Assembly: GCA_947489425.1 (NCBI GenBank)
Contig: CANLDL010000001.1
Span: 1,220,516-1,284,515, forward strand
Source of the DNA: an uncultured Pseudomonadales bacterium
GTDB taxonomy: Bacteria > Pseudomonadota > Gammaproteobacteria > Pseudomonadales > Cellvibrionaceae
Reading direction: 5' to 3'
DNA: 64,000 nt
Shown here: one piece after another, positions 8,420 to 17,868 of the stretch
Layout of the letters: each line of letters begins with the position of its first letter
Numbering within the stretch: position 1 is the first letter of the stretch
Position numbers and translations under genes: made by a program
The notes under the pieces: generated by a model
Database searches by the model: none
What the model was told of the DNA's origin: nothing
The model's input: the letters and a program-made list of their open reading frames with translations, nothing else

Positions 8420-9316
8420 TCAATCAGCCACACTTTTTGCCGATACTTTTTTAGATGACATATTAATAAAGGCGCCCAAAATAATTAAGCCACCCCCAAT
8501 AAATGTCCATATTGTAGGAATCTCTGAAAAGACTAGCGCACCCAACACAGCAGCAAAAACAACCTGCATATAGGAAAAGCTCGTTGCTTTGCTGGCCGTT
8601 TCTGTTTGCATAGCTTTGGTTAAACCAAACTGCCCTACTTGCGTAAAAATACCTACCAACAATAGCCACAACCAAGTTATACCTTGAGGTATGACTAAGT
8701 TATTGCCTAAAAATAATAGCGATATAGGCAGTGCCACTAAGGGAAAATAAATAATAATAACTGATGGGTCTTCACTAACACTGAGCTTACGCACTAGTAC
8801 ATAGGCAACACCACTACCAAAGGCACCACCAATAGCAGCGGCCACCGCCAGCCAAGAATAATCACTACTGCTGTCGCCAAATAAAAAATCTGGCCTGACA
8901 ATAATCATTAATCCGGTAAAACTTAAAACAATACACAGCAAGGTTGAGCCTTGTATACGCTCACCTAAAAATAATACGGCTAAAACAGCCGTAAACATAG
9001 GGTTTAAATATTGCAACATGGTTGCTTCGGCAAAGGGAATATTCACCAACGCGTAATATACACACATCAATGCAAAGGCACCCGCTAAGCCACGCGATAT
9101 TAATAAGACTTTATCAGTTCCCCATATATTGATGCGCTTCCGTTTTACATCAACATAGCTTAAAAAAATAGAAATAACTGCACGCACAGCAATGATTTCT
9201 AAAATAGGAATACCATCGTCATAGGACAACTTCACAAAGGTGCCCATTAAAGCAAAGCCCAAGGCACTAAACAGCATATAGCGTGCACCTAATGGGATAG
9301 ACGATAAAAAATTCAC
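8420..9316 (-). CDS. DMT-superfamily (EamA-type) permease
   Basis: The 298-residue protein has ten hydrophobic segments arranged as two EamA repeats. The typical half-repeat motif is visible (AEATMLQYLNPMFTAVLAVLFLGERI, partner segment AVLGALVFSEIPT). It is an inner-membrane metabolite exporter or importer of unknown substrate. Its start overlaps the rimI stop by 4 bp (ATGA), so it is translationally coupled to rimI. It is the last gene of a leuA-holD-rimI group on this strand. Confidence 0.9.
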   Translation of the reverse strand: MNFLSSIPLGARYMLFSALGFALMGTFVKLSYDDGIPILEIIAVRAVISIFLSYVDVKRKRINIWGTDKVLLISRGLAGAFALMCVYYALVNIPFAEATMLQYLNPMFTAVLAVLFLGERIQGSTLLCIVLSFTGLMIIVRPDFLFGDSSSDYSWLAVAAAIGGAFGSGVAYVLVRKLSVSEDPSVIIIYFPLVALPISLLFLGNNLVIPQGITWLWLLLVGIFTQVGQFGLTKAMQTETASKATSFSYMQVVFAAVLGALVFSEIPTIWTFIGGGLIILGAFINMSSKKVSAKSVAD

Positions 9317-9831
9317 AGCGCTTTAGCCATAATGATCGCGTCTTCACGCATACCCGTGGAAGAGCCATTTTTAGATAATGCAGGGTAATAATTGGGACGT
9401 ACACCGACCTCATTAAAACCTAAATTATCGTAGAGAGTAAATGCCGCTTGATTAGATGCACGTACCTCTAAAAATAACGAATGGACACTTGCATCAAAGG
9501 AGGTAAAAATACGCTCAAGTAATTGGCTAGCAATACCTTGTCGTTGGTAATCTGGCGATACTACAATATTGAGTAACTCAGCCTCGTCGGCCGCTGTTGA
9601 TGTAATAATATAGGCGGCTATCTCGCTCCCTACCTCATCACTTATCTGCTCACCTTTTTTTTCACATTTTGTTAACACTTGGCAGCTGTGAGTCGAGCTA
9701 ATACTCGATATAAAATCTTTACGGCTCCATCCTTGTGAACTAATTTTTTTCTCTATATTCAACATATTATCTGCGTCGGCAGCCATTGCCTCACGCAGAT
9801 AAAATCTATCACCATTAATTACGACATCCAT
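9313..9831 (-). CDS. rimI: GNAT acetyltransferase, probable ribosomal protein S18-alanine N-acetyltransferase
   Basis: The 172-residue protein has the GNAT acetyl-CoA-binding motif VSPDYQRQGIASQLLERIF (Q/R-x-x-G-x-G/A) and the C-terminal LEVRASNQAAFTLYDNLGF block characteristic of RimI. RimI acetylates the N-terminal alanine of ribosomal protein S18. The gene follows a HolD-like gene, the same pairing as holD-rimI in E. coli, which supports the call. It is slightly longer than E. coli RimI (148 aa) because of an insertion near residues 50-75. Confidence 0.85.
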   Translation of the reverse strand: MDVVINGDRFYLREAMAADADNMLNIEKKISSQGWSRKDFISSISSTHSCQVLTKCEKKGEQISDEVGSEIAAYIITSTAADEAELLNIVVSPDYQRQGIASQLLERIFTSFDASVHSLFLEVRASNQAAFTLYDNLGFNEVGVRPNYYPALSKNGSSTGMREDAIIMAKAL

Positions 9832-9882
9832 TATTATTGAGCCTTAAGAAGTATGTTGGAAAGAGAAAATAATTTGAGGTGA

Positions 9883-10800
9883 TTATTCGTGATCGTTATT
9901 CATTAACTGTAACGCTTCCCATGCAATACGTTTACTGGGAGGGTCTTGCAACATTGTGTATAAACTGGGCATCGTAAAACACTGAATACCGTCCCATAGT
10001 GTTGCTGTACTCATCGAACCTATAGAATTATCTACACCGGTAGCCTCATCGAGCGTAAACACCGAGGCCTCTTCCCCCATAAGGAATAAATATTTTAGAG
10101 GGGCTTTAGTATGTTGAGCGGTGATGTATGCTTGTACCATTGCACGCGCCTGTTCTTTATCCGCCTTATAGTGTTCTTCACTTAATGTCGCATCGCTTAA
10201 GCTTTTTCTTGCATTGGTAAACCTTTTATTCTCAAATAAGGGCCAACGCAAGCTTTCACTGGCAGGTAACTGAGCAATAGAATAACCCACAGCACGCAAT
10301 ATATTTTGTAATAGGCGGTCCGTAGGTAACGCCTCGCGTACCTTGCGCGTATCCAAGACCAACACATCTTTTATACGCCAAACACTAAAAATAAATTTAA
10401 TTGATACCAGTGCGCTACTACCTTCTTGCACTGACTCATTAATGTTACTGCGTATTTCTTGGGCTTGAACAGGTTCAATTGATTCATCCTTAGCCTGCCC
10501 ACCCAGTGTATCTAATGGACTCGTTATACTCGTAACATCAGCCACAGCACCATTATCGACTAGCGCATGGCCAAGCTCTTTTGGCTCGTCTATTACGACC
10601 CTTTTAGTTGATTCATCAGTCGCTTCTGAATTGTTAATTGCGGGTTCTAGGGTAAGTGGAGCTATAGGCAAAGCCGCTGGATCAACCAGTAACTCGTCGG
10701 GGATGATTACCGAAGGCGCAGCGCTTGGCAAGATACGCGTCGGCATATAATTTTCTATACCTAGGAGCGATAAATATTGGTGACGTCTGTGTTCTAACAT
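9883..10800 (-). CDS. holD: HolD-like protein (putative DNA polymerase III psi subunit) with a long linker
   Basis: The N-terminus RRHQYLSLLGIENYMPTR resembles the N-terminal helix of E. coli psi (WQLQQLGITQWSLR), which contacts the chi subunit. Residues 130-305 would hold the globular part (FSVWRIKDVLVLDTRKVR, LLQNILRAVGY). Between them lies an acidic, low-complexity stretch of about 100 residues that looks disordered. At 305 residues it is more than twice the E. coli length, so the call rests on the N-terminal motif and on the conserved position directly upstream of rimI. Psi links chi and single-stranded-DNA-binding protein to the clamp loader. Alternative: an uncharacterised protein specific to this lineage. 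Confidence 0.6.
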   Translation of the reverse strand: MLEHRRHQYLSLLGIENYMPTRILPSAAPSVIIPDELLVDPAALPIAPLTLEPAINNSEATDESTKRVVIDEPKELGHALVDNGAVADVTSITSPLDTLGGQAKDESIEPVQAQEIRSNINESVQEGSSALVSIKFIFSVWRIKDVLVLDTRKVREALPTDRLLQNILRAVGYSIAQLPASESLRWPLFENKRFTNARKSLSDATLSEEHYKADKEQARAMVQAYITAQHTKAPLKYLFLMGEEASVFTLDEATGVDNSIGSMSTATLWDGIQCFTMPSLYTMLQDPPSKRIAWEALQLMNNDHE

Positions 10801-10827
10801 AGCTTCTAAAATAATAGGCCCTAAGTA

Positions 10828-12387
10828 TTAAATACCTTCACGCTGTGGGTGAGTTTTATGCTTGCCTGCCGCCAATAAGTTTAGCGCTTGTACGTAGGCC
10901 TTGGCGGAAGCTGCAACGACATCAATATCGGCACCCACGCCATTAACAATATGGCCTTCTGACTCTAGGCGAACAGTAACGTCTGCTTGCGCCTCGGTAC
11001 CTGCGGTAATAGCATTGACCGAGTACAATTTTAAATCCGCTTCGCTTTGTGCAACCTTTTCTATCGCCTTAAATACCGCATCAACGGGGCCTGCGCCATC
11101 TGATTCGGTCATTGTTGCTTTGCCATCAACCACCAATTGCAAATTAGCATGAGGACTTTGACCGGTTTTACAAAGTATTTCCATATTTTCAAATTGGTAA
11201 ATATCCGCCAAGGTATGATCGCTGTGTCCAATTAAAGACTGTAAATCTTCATCAAATATCTCATGTTTTTTATCGGCTAATTCTTTAAAGCGATTAAACA
11301 CCGATTTAAATTGCTCGTCGGACTCAAAGCTTATACCTAAATCATCAAAACGCGCTTTAACAGCTGCACGGCCCGAGTGCTTACCCAGTACTAGCTTATT
11401 GGTATTCCAGCCGACATCTTCGGCGCGCATAATCTCGTAGGTTTCGCGGTGTTTTAAGATACCATCTTGATGAATACCTGATTCATGAGCAAATGCATTC
11501 ACCCCCACAATGGCTTTATTGGGCTGCACAGGAAATCCAGTAATACTCGATACCAATCTCGATGTGGGCACTATATGTTCAAGCTCTATTTGAGTCTCTA
11601 CTGGGTAGATATCATGGCGTGTACGCACAGCCATGACAATTTCCTCTAAAGCGGCATTGCCTGCTCGCTCACCTAAACCGTTAATCGTGCACTCTATTTG
11701 GCGAGCACCATTCATTACCGCCGAGAGCGAATTGGAGACACCTAAGCCCAAATCGTTATGGCAATGGGTCGAGAAGATAGCTTTATCCGAGTTGGGAACA
11801 TTTTCAATCACACGGCGGAACATCTCACCGTATTCATCAGGTTCGCCATAACCGACGGTATCTGGGATGTTAATAGTGCCTGCCCCGGCATTAATCGTCG
11901 CCTCGATAATACGGCACATAAAATCAAAATCTGAGCGGCTACCGTCCTCTAGGGAGAACTCTACATTATCGGTGTATTGGCGTGCATGTTTAACCGCTGC
12001 AATCGCTTGCTCAAGTACAGCAGGCGGTTCCATTTGCAGCTTGTATCTCATATGAATAGGCGATGTTGCAATAAAGGTATGGATGCGCCCACTATTGGCC
12101 GACTTAATCGCCTCGCCTGCGCGGTCAATATCTGTAGGTACTGCACGTGCTAGACTACAAATCGTCGAGTCTTTTACTGCCTCAGCAACCGCTTTTACCG
12201 CTTCAAAATCGCCGGGGCTGGCAATAGCAAAGCCTGCCTCAATCACATCAACACGCAGCTTTTCGAGCATTTTAGCAATGCGTACTTTCTCGTCCTTTGT
12301 CATCGAGGCGCCAGGGCTTTGCTCACCATCGCGCAAGGTGGTATCAAAAATAACGAGTTTATCTTTTGCGCTTGAATTGGAGGCCAT
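10828..12387 (-). CDS. leuA: 2-isopropylmalate synthase
   Basis: The product condenses acetyl-CoA with 2-oxoisovalerate in the first committed step of leucine synthesis. The signature [16 protein letters not shown] lies near residue 14 and [14 protein letters not shown] near residue 208, and the [12 protein letters not shown] block is present. A C-terminal LeuA dimer (leucine feedback) domain follows from about residue 390. The 519-residue length is that of the short proteobacterial form. It is first of a likely transcription unit with holD-like (27 bp gap), rimI and the permease. No leader peptide with leucine codons or attenuator was found upstream, and the ATG has no strong ribosome-binding site. 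Confidence 0.96.
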   Translation of the reverse strand: MASNSSAKDKLVIFDTTLRDGEQSPGASMTKDEKVRIAKMLEKLRVDVIEAGFAIASPGDFEAVKAVAEAVKDSTICSLARAVPTDIDRAGEAIKSANSGRIHTFIATSPIHMRYKLQMEPPAVLEQAIAAVKHARQYTDNVEFSLEDGSRSDFDFMCRIIEATINAGAGTINIPDTVGYGEPDEYGEMFRRVIENVPNSDKAIFSTHCHNDLGLGVSNSLSAVMNGARQIECTINGLGERAGNAALEEIVMAVRTRHDIYPVETQIELEHIVPTSRLVSSITGFPVQPNKAIVGVNAFAHESGIHQDGILKHRETYEIMRAEDVGWNTNKLVLGKHSGRAAVKARFDDLGISFESDEQFKSVFNRFKELADKKHEIFDEDLQSLIGHSDHTLADIYQFENMEILCKTGQSPHANLQLVVDGKATMTESDGAGPVDAVFKAIEKVAQSEADLKLYSVNAITAGTEAQADVTVRLESEGHIVNGVGADIDVVAASAKAYVQALNLLAAGKHKTHPQREGI

Positions 12388-12509
12388 AGCTGTACACCAA
12401 GAATTAGGAAACTAGCACTATTATCCCCGATTGCCCACAGAGATGAAAGCAATAAGCCATAGACAACACAACTACAGCCATTGGTATAATCACTGAATAT
12501 TTATAATGA

Positions 12510-12537
12510 TTGACATATACCCTTCGCTAACCATTAT
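12510..12537 (+). promoter_or_regulatory. Probable promoter of the protease-FHA gene pair
   Basis: A perfect TTGACA (12510-12515) is followed after 16 bp by CATTAT (12532-12537), about 60 bp upstream of the protease start codon. Confidence 0.45.
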
Positions 12538-12597
12538 TGTATTATCTATGCTCGATTAAATAGCTCAGCTCTATGCTAATTTTATAAAGGATGAATT

Positions 12598-13863
12598 TTG
12601 CGCCTATTACTGTTATTGCTTGCTTGTCTTTGTGTAAGCCCTGCCTTTTCTAGCACTCAGCGTTACTCGACAGATGCTCTATTTGAACAATTTTCTCGCT
12701 CTATCTTTAAAGTACGCATTATCGATATTAACTCCGGCAGCCAATCGACAATCGGCACCGGTTTTTTAGTAGAAGATGGCAGCTTGTTAGCCACTAACTT
12801 TCATGTGGTTTCTGCATTAGTCAACAAGCCTAATCAGTATCGCGCTGAAATTGACATAGCTGGCGAGACCCACACGCTAGAGATCGCATCCTTTGATGTT
12901 GTCCACGATTTGGCCATACTACAGGCTCCCAACAAAACCATACTTGGCCAAGCATTAACACTGTCGCTCGAGCCACTCAATAAAGGTCTCACTTTATACT
13001 CCATTGGTAACCCCCACGATATTGGCATGACCGTGGTAGATGGCACCTATAACGGCTTAGTGACTCACCGTTTTATTGATTCCATCCATTTTAGCGGTGC
13101 GATTAATTCAGGCATGAGCGGTGGCCCAACTATTACTGATCGCGGTGACGTCGTCGGGATCAATGTTGCCTCTTCGGGTGATCAGATTGGTTTTTTAGTG
13201 CCCGTGGATAAACTGGCTAAGTTACTCGCCAACCTAGAGAACAAGACCGGTAAAAGTCAGACACATTATGACTTGATTAGCCAACAAATCACTCAATTTA
13301 GCGAACAAGCCATAAATGAGCTATTGCAAAAAAACTGGCCACTAGAAAAACTGGCCAATACAAAAGTAGTGGGGCAAATATCGGATTCATTATCTTGCTG
13401 GGGTGATAGTGATGACAACGAAGACACGCACTTAACAACAGTGTCGAAAGGCTGTAGCAACAAAGACTACATTTATATCAACAGTAGCTTTACCGTGGGC
13501 TCTTTCGAATACGAATACAAACACTTTAGTGCAGATTCATGGAATAGCTTTTCTTTTTATGAGTATATTAATCAGTTTACTGCTAACGCAAGGCCAAGTA
13601 ACCGCTCTCATAAAAGCCACGTCAATAATTATATTTGCCAAAATAACGTGATGGCTGCAACGGATAAAACCTTCGCCAAAAAAATCAGCTACTGCGTACG
13701 CTCTTATAAACATATTAAAGATTTATACGATACATTTTATATTGCCACCAGTATCGACCGACCGAAGGAAGCCATGATGGAGCACTATACTTTATCCGGT
13801 GTTACAGAAGCATCTGCTCATCAATTTTTAGAGCGTTTTATGGAGTCTGCATCGTGGCAATAG
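12598..13863 (+). CDS. Secreted trypsin-like serine protease (S1/S1C type) with an unknown C-terminal domain
   Basis: The start is TTG at 12598, preceded by AAAGGATGA; no in-frame ATG fits. A signal peptide is visible (RLLLLLLACLCVSPAFSS), so the product is periplasmic or exported. The catalytic triad is readable: His in TNFHVV, Asp in VHDLAIL and Ser in GMSGGP. The fold is DegP-like without a PDZ domain. The last 200 residues contain paired cysteines and aromatic-rich segments of no family that I know. The reading frame overlaps the FHA gene by 10 bp, indicating translational coupling. The pair may form a membrane-associated proteolytic system, an inference from adjacency only. Confidence 0.85.
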   Translation: MRLLLLLLACLCVSPAFSSTQRYSTDALFEQFSRSIFKVRIIDINSGSQSTIGTGFLVEDGSLLATNFHVVSALVNKPNQYRAEIDIAGETHTLEIASFDVVHDLAILQAPNKTILGQALTLSLEPLNKGLTLYSIGNPHDIGMTVVDGTYNGLVTHRFIDSIHFSGAINSGMSGGPTITDRGDVVGINVASSGDQIGFLVPVDKLAKLLANLENKTGKSQTHYDLISQQITQFSEQAINELLQKNWPLEKLANTKVVGQISDSLSCWGDSDDNEDTHLTTVSKGCSNKDYIYINSSFTVGSFEYEYKHFSADSWNSFSFYEYINQFTANARPSNRSHKSHVNNYICQNNVMAATDKTFAKKISYCVRSYKHIKDLYDTFYIATSIDRPKEAMMEHYTLSGVTEASAHQFLERFMESASWQ

Positions 13864-14801
13864 TTATAGAAATCATTAACCGCTCAGGTCACGTACAACA
13901 CTGCCAAGTGTTCGATAAAGAAAGTATCACAATAGGCCGAGCATATACCAACGATGTCATTATCGCCGACCCTTACATCGACCCAGTGCATGCCTCTATT
14001 AGCATTATAGATGACAACGAGCGAGGATTTTATTTTAGCTGTGATGACCTATCTAGTACTAACGGTATATCTGATAGTAAAGGCCATAAACAAGCAGCAA
14101 CAAGTCACTGGCAAGCAGGACAAGTAGTTAGCCTAGGCAAAACACTGATACGTATTAACTCAACAACAGCGACGGTTCCCACTGCGGTGCGTTTATCGGC
14201 ATGGGAGCAAATTAGCGACAGTCTCTCTCGTGCACGCGCTATTATTTTAGTGAGCCTATGTTGTTTATTACTAATTACAGCCGATACCTACTTATCCTCT
14301 TTTAGTGTTCAAAACAAAACAGCAGAGTACGCAATCGTTGTTTATTTACTTTTGAGCATTGTAGTTTATGCTGGCATCTTCGCGTTTTTAGGTAAAGCAC
14401 TGCGACAGGATAGCCGCTTTTGGCTGTACTATACATTGGTGGGCTTATCGATAATTTTTATCGCTTTATATGACTTATTAGCGGACCTTATCTTTTTTAA
14501 TTTGAACCTAGGCATTAGCCATTGGTTCGATCCCATCATCTATGCACTGGTCATTGCATTATTGGTTTACTTCTCAATTCAATCAGCATCGTCCTTTAAA
14601 GTGTTCACACGTATTGCTATTGCCAGTATTGTTCCTGGTTTGATTATTATTAACTTGGCCATTAATGTGAGTAGGAACAACGAATTTAACTGGCGTCCAC
14701 AATACGATGTGAGTGCGTATTTTCAGCACTTATATTTTGCAAAAAGCGATACCCAACAAGAGGTACTTGATGCGTCCAAAGCACTTTATCGACAGCAATA
14801 G
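13854..14801 (+). CDS. FHA-domain integral membrane protein
   Basis: It starts with GTG at 13854 with GGAG 8 nt upstream, inside the end of the protease gene. Residues 1-100 form a forkhead-associated phosphothreonine-binding domain. The conserved pieces are GRAYTNDVII, DPVHASI (normally S/R-x-x-H) and SSTNGI. After residue 125 come about five hydrophobic segments, and then a short tail with ISHWFD and YDVSAYFQ segments. The FHA part should lie in the cytoplasm. No Ser/Thr kinase gene is nearby, so its phosphorylated partner is unknown. A bidirectional terminator separates it from the convergent VWA gene. Confidence 0.85.
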   Translation: MAIVIEIINRSGHVQHCQVFDKESITIGRAYTNDVIIADPYIDPVHASISIIDDNERGFYFSCDDLSSTNGISDSKGHKQAATSHWQAGQVVSLGKTLIRINSTTATVPTAVRLSAWEQISDSLSRARAIILVSLCCLLLITADTYLSSFSVQNKTAEYAIVVYLLLSIVVYAGIFAFLGKALRQDSRFWLYYTLVGLSIIFIALYDLLADLIFFNLNLGISHWFDPIIYALVIALLVYFSIQSASSFKVFTRIAIASIVPGLIIINLAINVSRNNEFNWRPQYDVSAYFQHLYFAKSDTQQEVLDASKALYRQQ

Positions 14802-14828
14802 CTTCCATTAAATACAAAGCTAAAATAC

Positions 14829-14866
14829 AAAAGCCACATCAATATTAAAAAATTGATGTGGCTTTT
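14829..14866. terminator. Bidirectional terminator between the convergent FHA and VWA genes
   Basis: A perfect 15 bp stem, AAAAGCCACATCAAT / ATTGATGTGGCTTTT, with an 8 nt loop. It is followed by TATTTT on the plus strand and has an A-run on the other side. Confidence 0.9.
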
Positions 14867-14891
14867 ATTTTCAAAGAATACTTTAAACAGC

Positions 14892-17048
14892 TTATTTAAT
14901 CAGGCTTGCAGTTTTTGCCGAGCGCACTAGCTGTATAAATTCAGTACGATAGCCAAATATATCTGCGCCTTTATTTGCTTGTGCCGCGCTAATAACATCG
15001 TCGTAACCATAGTTATTTAAGTACTTACCGCCCTTTAATAATTGTGCAAAACCTGCCACTGCACCGGCAAATTCCGCCTCTTGCGCAAGCTCTTTTGTAG
15101 CGACTTGATCAGTAGAAATAGCCTGAGAAATCAATGTTGATTTATCCGATGTTGGCAATTTATAACGCACTTTTACAAAACCGTACTCGCTTATTGCCGA
15201 GCTTACCGGTGCATCTATTTGTACTGCTTTCGTTGCACCATCCTGATAGCGCAATGAATCAATGGACTGACTAACACCTGCACCCTTGGGTGTTATTTCA
15301 TAAATAGCTGTCACCGTATGGCCTGCACCAATATCACCAGCATCTACCTTATCGTTGTTAAAATCTTCACGATTAAGATGGCGTGTCTCATAGCCCACCA
15401 ATCGATACTCAGATACCGTACTTGGGTTAAACTCTACTTGGATCTTTACATCTTTAGCAATGGGAAATAAAGTGGATGTTGCCTCGTCAATCAATACTTT
15501 TTGTGCCTCGCGAACCGAGTCAATATAAGCAGCAATACCGTTACCATTTTGCGCTAATGCCTGCATGAGTTGATCGTTATAATTACCTTGCCCAAAGCCT
15601 AAGACTGAAAGAAAAACCCCTTGCTCGCGCTTACGCTCAACAAAACCCTTTAATTCTTCGCTATTGCGAATACCAACATTAAAATCACCATCGGTTGCCA
15701 GAATAATACGATTGACGGCCTCTTTATTAAAATTAGCCTCGGCTAATTGGTAAGCAAGCTTAATACCTTGTCCACCAGCAGTGGAGCCACCTGCATTTAA
15801 ACGATTGAGTGCATTTAAAATCGTTTGCTTATCTTTAGCGGGTGTTGGCGCTAACACTTGGCCGGCCGCACCAGCATATACTGCAATTGCGATAGTATCC
15901 TCTGGATGTAGCGTATCGAGTAACATACTCATCGACTGTTTAACTAGCGGTAGTTTATCAGCACTATTCATCGAGCCCGAGACATCGAGTAATAATACTA
16001 AATTACTACGCGGTTGTTCTGCGCGCGGAATATCGTAACCTTTGACACCAATATGTACGAGCTTTTTACCGCTATTCCAAGGCGAGGGCTGTACAGTAAT
16101 CGATGGCTTAAATGGCTCCGCCTTTGTCTCAGCTAAAGGATAGTTATAATCAAAATAATTTACCATCTCCTCAATACGTACCGCAGATTTTTGAGGAAAC
16201 ACCCCTTGGTTTAATTGACGACGAACAAAACTATAAGAGGCAGTATCAACATCGATAGAAAAAGTCGATACGGGCTCTTCACTCACTAATTTAATGGGGT
16301 TGGCTTCAACACTCTCAAACTTATCTCTGCCTTCTTCGTTATAACCTTGAGGAGGAAGAATATCAGGCGCTTGGATAGGAGAAGAGCTAATTGCTAACAG
16401 TTTTTGACTATCAGCTTTTATTTCTACAGATGCAGCCGCCCCTGCTTCTGTATTAAGGCGCTTGTTTTTTACTGGTGCAGCACTTTGTACCAAGGGTTGT
16501 ATTTGGCTAGTATCACTAGTAATTTCAAAAAGTTCAGGCTCACTAACTACAGGCGCTGTTGTTGCTATTCTCTTCTCGACCTCTGCACGTAACCTAGCTT
16601 GATCCTTAGATTCTCTACCAAGCTCTTTTTTCTTTTCCGCAAAGCTTAAGGGTTGCTCCTCCAAGTGCACGCTTTCATCAACAGTCATCGATGTTGGATC
16701 AATAGGTGCTTGGTAGGTTTGCTGAAAAATTAGCGTACCCATCACTGCAACCGACAATGTTGCCACACCAGAATAAAATAATTTGTTATTAAGTGCTTTC
16801 ATAATACTCATCCTACTAGCTGTTAAAAAGTTGCTAATAGGACGAGGGAGAAAACTAAATCCTTGGGTATTTTTTTTGTTATTTTTTTCGATGTTTCTCT
16901 TAACACTATTTTTCACATTATGCTGCTGATTGAATTCAGCCATGGCTAAATTCATCGCTCGCTTTTTAGCATTTTTATCACTAGGGGGAGAATCCATATC
17001 GGATAATAACTTTTCTAAAGAGTCGGGTGATTGATCATCTTTCATCAT
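14892..17048 (-). CDS. Membrane-anchored von Willebrand factor A protein (YfbK type) with anti-sigma-like N-terminus
   Basis: The first 88 residues are hydrophilic, charged and cytoplasmic in character (EKLLSDMDSPPSDKNAKKRA). One transmembrane helix follows at about 89-110 (SGVATLSVAVMGTLIF), then a periplasmic part. Residues 265-345 match the vWF_A N-terminal region (STFSIDVDTASYSFVRRQL). The VWA domain carries an intact MIDAS motif (LLLDVSGSMNS near residue 353, ATDGDFNVG near 452). The C-terminal 200 residues match the YfbK DUF3520 region. Its start overlaps the sigma factor stop by 4 bp. Gene order and topology suggest a transmembrane regulator of that sigma factor, with the VWA domain as sensor; this is an inference. 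Confidence 0.85.
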   Translation of the reverse strand: MMKDDQSPDSLEKLLSDMDSPPSDKNAKKRAMNLAMAEFNQQHNVKNSVKRNIEKNNKKNTQGFSFLPRPISNFLTASRMSIMKALNNKLFYSGVATLSVAVMGTLIFQQTYQAPIDPTSMTVDESVHLEEQPLSFAEKKKELGRESKDQARLRAEVEKRIATTAPVVSEPELFEITSDTSQIQPLVQSAAPVKNKRLNTEAGAAASVEIKADSQKLLAISSSPIQAPDILPPQGYNEEGRDKFESVEANPIKLVSEEPVSTFSIDVDTASYSFVRRQLNQGVFPQKSAVRIEEMVNYFDYNYPLAETKAEPFKPSITVQPSPWNSGKKLVHIGVKGYDIPRAEQPRSNLVLLLDVSGSMNSADKLPLVKQSMSMLLDTLHPEDTIAIAVYAGAAGQVLAPTPAKDKQTILNALNRLNAGGSTAGGQGIKLAYQLAEANFNKEAVNRIILATDGDFNVGIRNSEELKGFVERKREQGVFLSVLGFGQGNYNDQLMQALAQNGNGIAAYIDSVREAQKVLIDEATSTLFPIAKDVKIQVEFNPSTVSEYRLVGYETRHLNREDFNNDKVDAGDIGAGHTVTAIYEITPKGAGVSQSIDSLRYQDGATKAVQIDAPVSSAISEYGFVKVRYKLPTSDKSTLISQAISTDQVATKELAQEAEFAGAVAGFAQLLKGGKYLNNYGYDDVISAAQANKGADIFGYRTEFIQLVRSAKTASLIK

Positions 17049-17581
17049 ATGTCCTGCCCAAATTGAGACTGGAATTTTTTACGCACTTCATGCAATCGCC
17101 AAGAAATTGTGCTTTCTTTTACGCCTAAAATGGTGGCAACTTCGGCATGAGTAAAGCCCTCTGCATGTACGAGTAATACGGTTTCTTTCATGCCGTCGGC
17201 AAAATGTTCAAGGGAGTGCAATAACTGGCGAATAAGAATAGGCTTATCGGGCTCATCTTTATACGGTACATCTATCGTCTGATCTGCATCTGTATTAGGG
17301 CTGTCTGATTGATGTCTAGCCTGTGATTTTTGCCAATCCTTTGCACAGTTGATTACTAGACGATACAACCAACTGCTAAAATTCGACTCAAACCGAAATT
17401 GTCCCAAACTACGTGCTAATTTAATACAGGCCTGCTGCGCCACATCCTCGGCATCTTCACGACTACCACACCATTTAAATGCAAAACGAAATATCGTGTC
17501 ATAGTAGCTATCAAGCAGACACTCAAAAGCCTCGGCATTACCCGCTTGCGCTTGCTTAATTAGTTGCTCATCACTCTGCAT
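17045..17581 (-). CDS. ECF-type RNA polymerase sigma factor
   Basis: The 178-residue protein has sigma region 2 (FRFAFKWCGSREDAEDVAQQACIKLAR, FSSWLYRLVINCAKDWQK) and region 4 with a helix-turn-helix (GFTHAEVATILGVKESTISWRLHEVRKKF). It lacks regions 1 and 3, as in the extracytoplasmic-function group. It is coupled by a 4 bp overlap to the downstream membrane VWA protein. Upstream, 287 bp separate it from the next gene. No autoregulatory promoter could be identified by eye. Confidence 0.93.
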   Translation of the reverse strand: MQSDEQLIKQAQAGNAEAFECLLDSYYDTIFRFAFKWCGSREDAEDVAQQACIKLARSLGQFRFESNFSSWLYRLVINCAKDWQKSQARHQSDSPNTDADQTIDVPYKDEPDKPILIRQLLHSLEHFADGMKETVLLVHAEGFTHAEVATILGVKESTISWRLHEVRKKFQSQFGQDI

Positions 17582-17868
17582 AATCGAGATTTGCGTTCAT
17601 TCCTGATCAAGAATAAAGGTTAATAGTGATTAGACGACACAAATGTGTAAATACTTGGAAAAAAATTGGGAAAGTCAGTATTTTTATAAAACATGCTCGT
17701 TTAGCACAAAAGAAGGCTGCAAAATAAACAGACGCTCAAGAGTATTTATTACTCATCAATAAAATAACATTAAGGATGCCTCATGCACACTATGAAATCT
17801 AACGTGTTGTTATTTTAGTTTTAAAGCTCACCATACCTTGTTACAACATTGCTCTGTGGCACAGCGCC

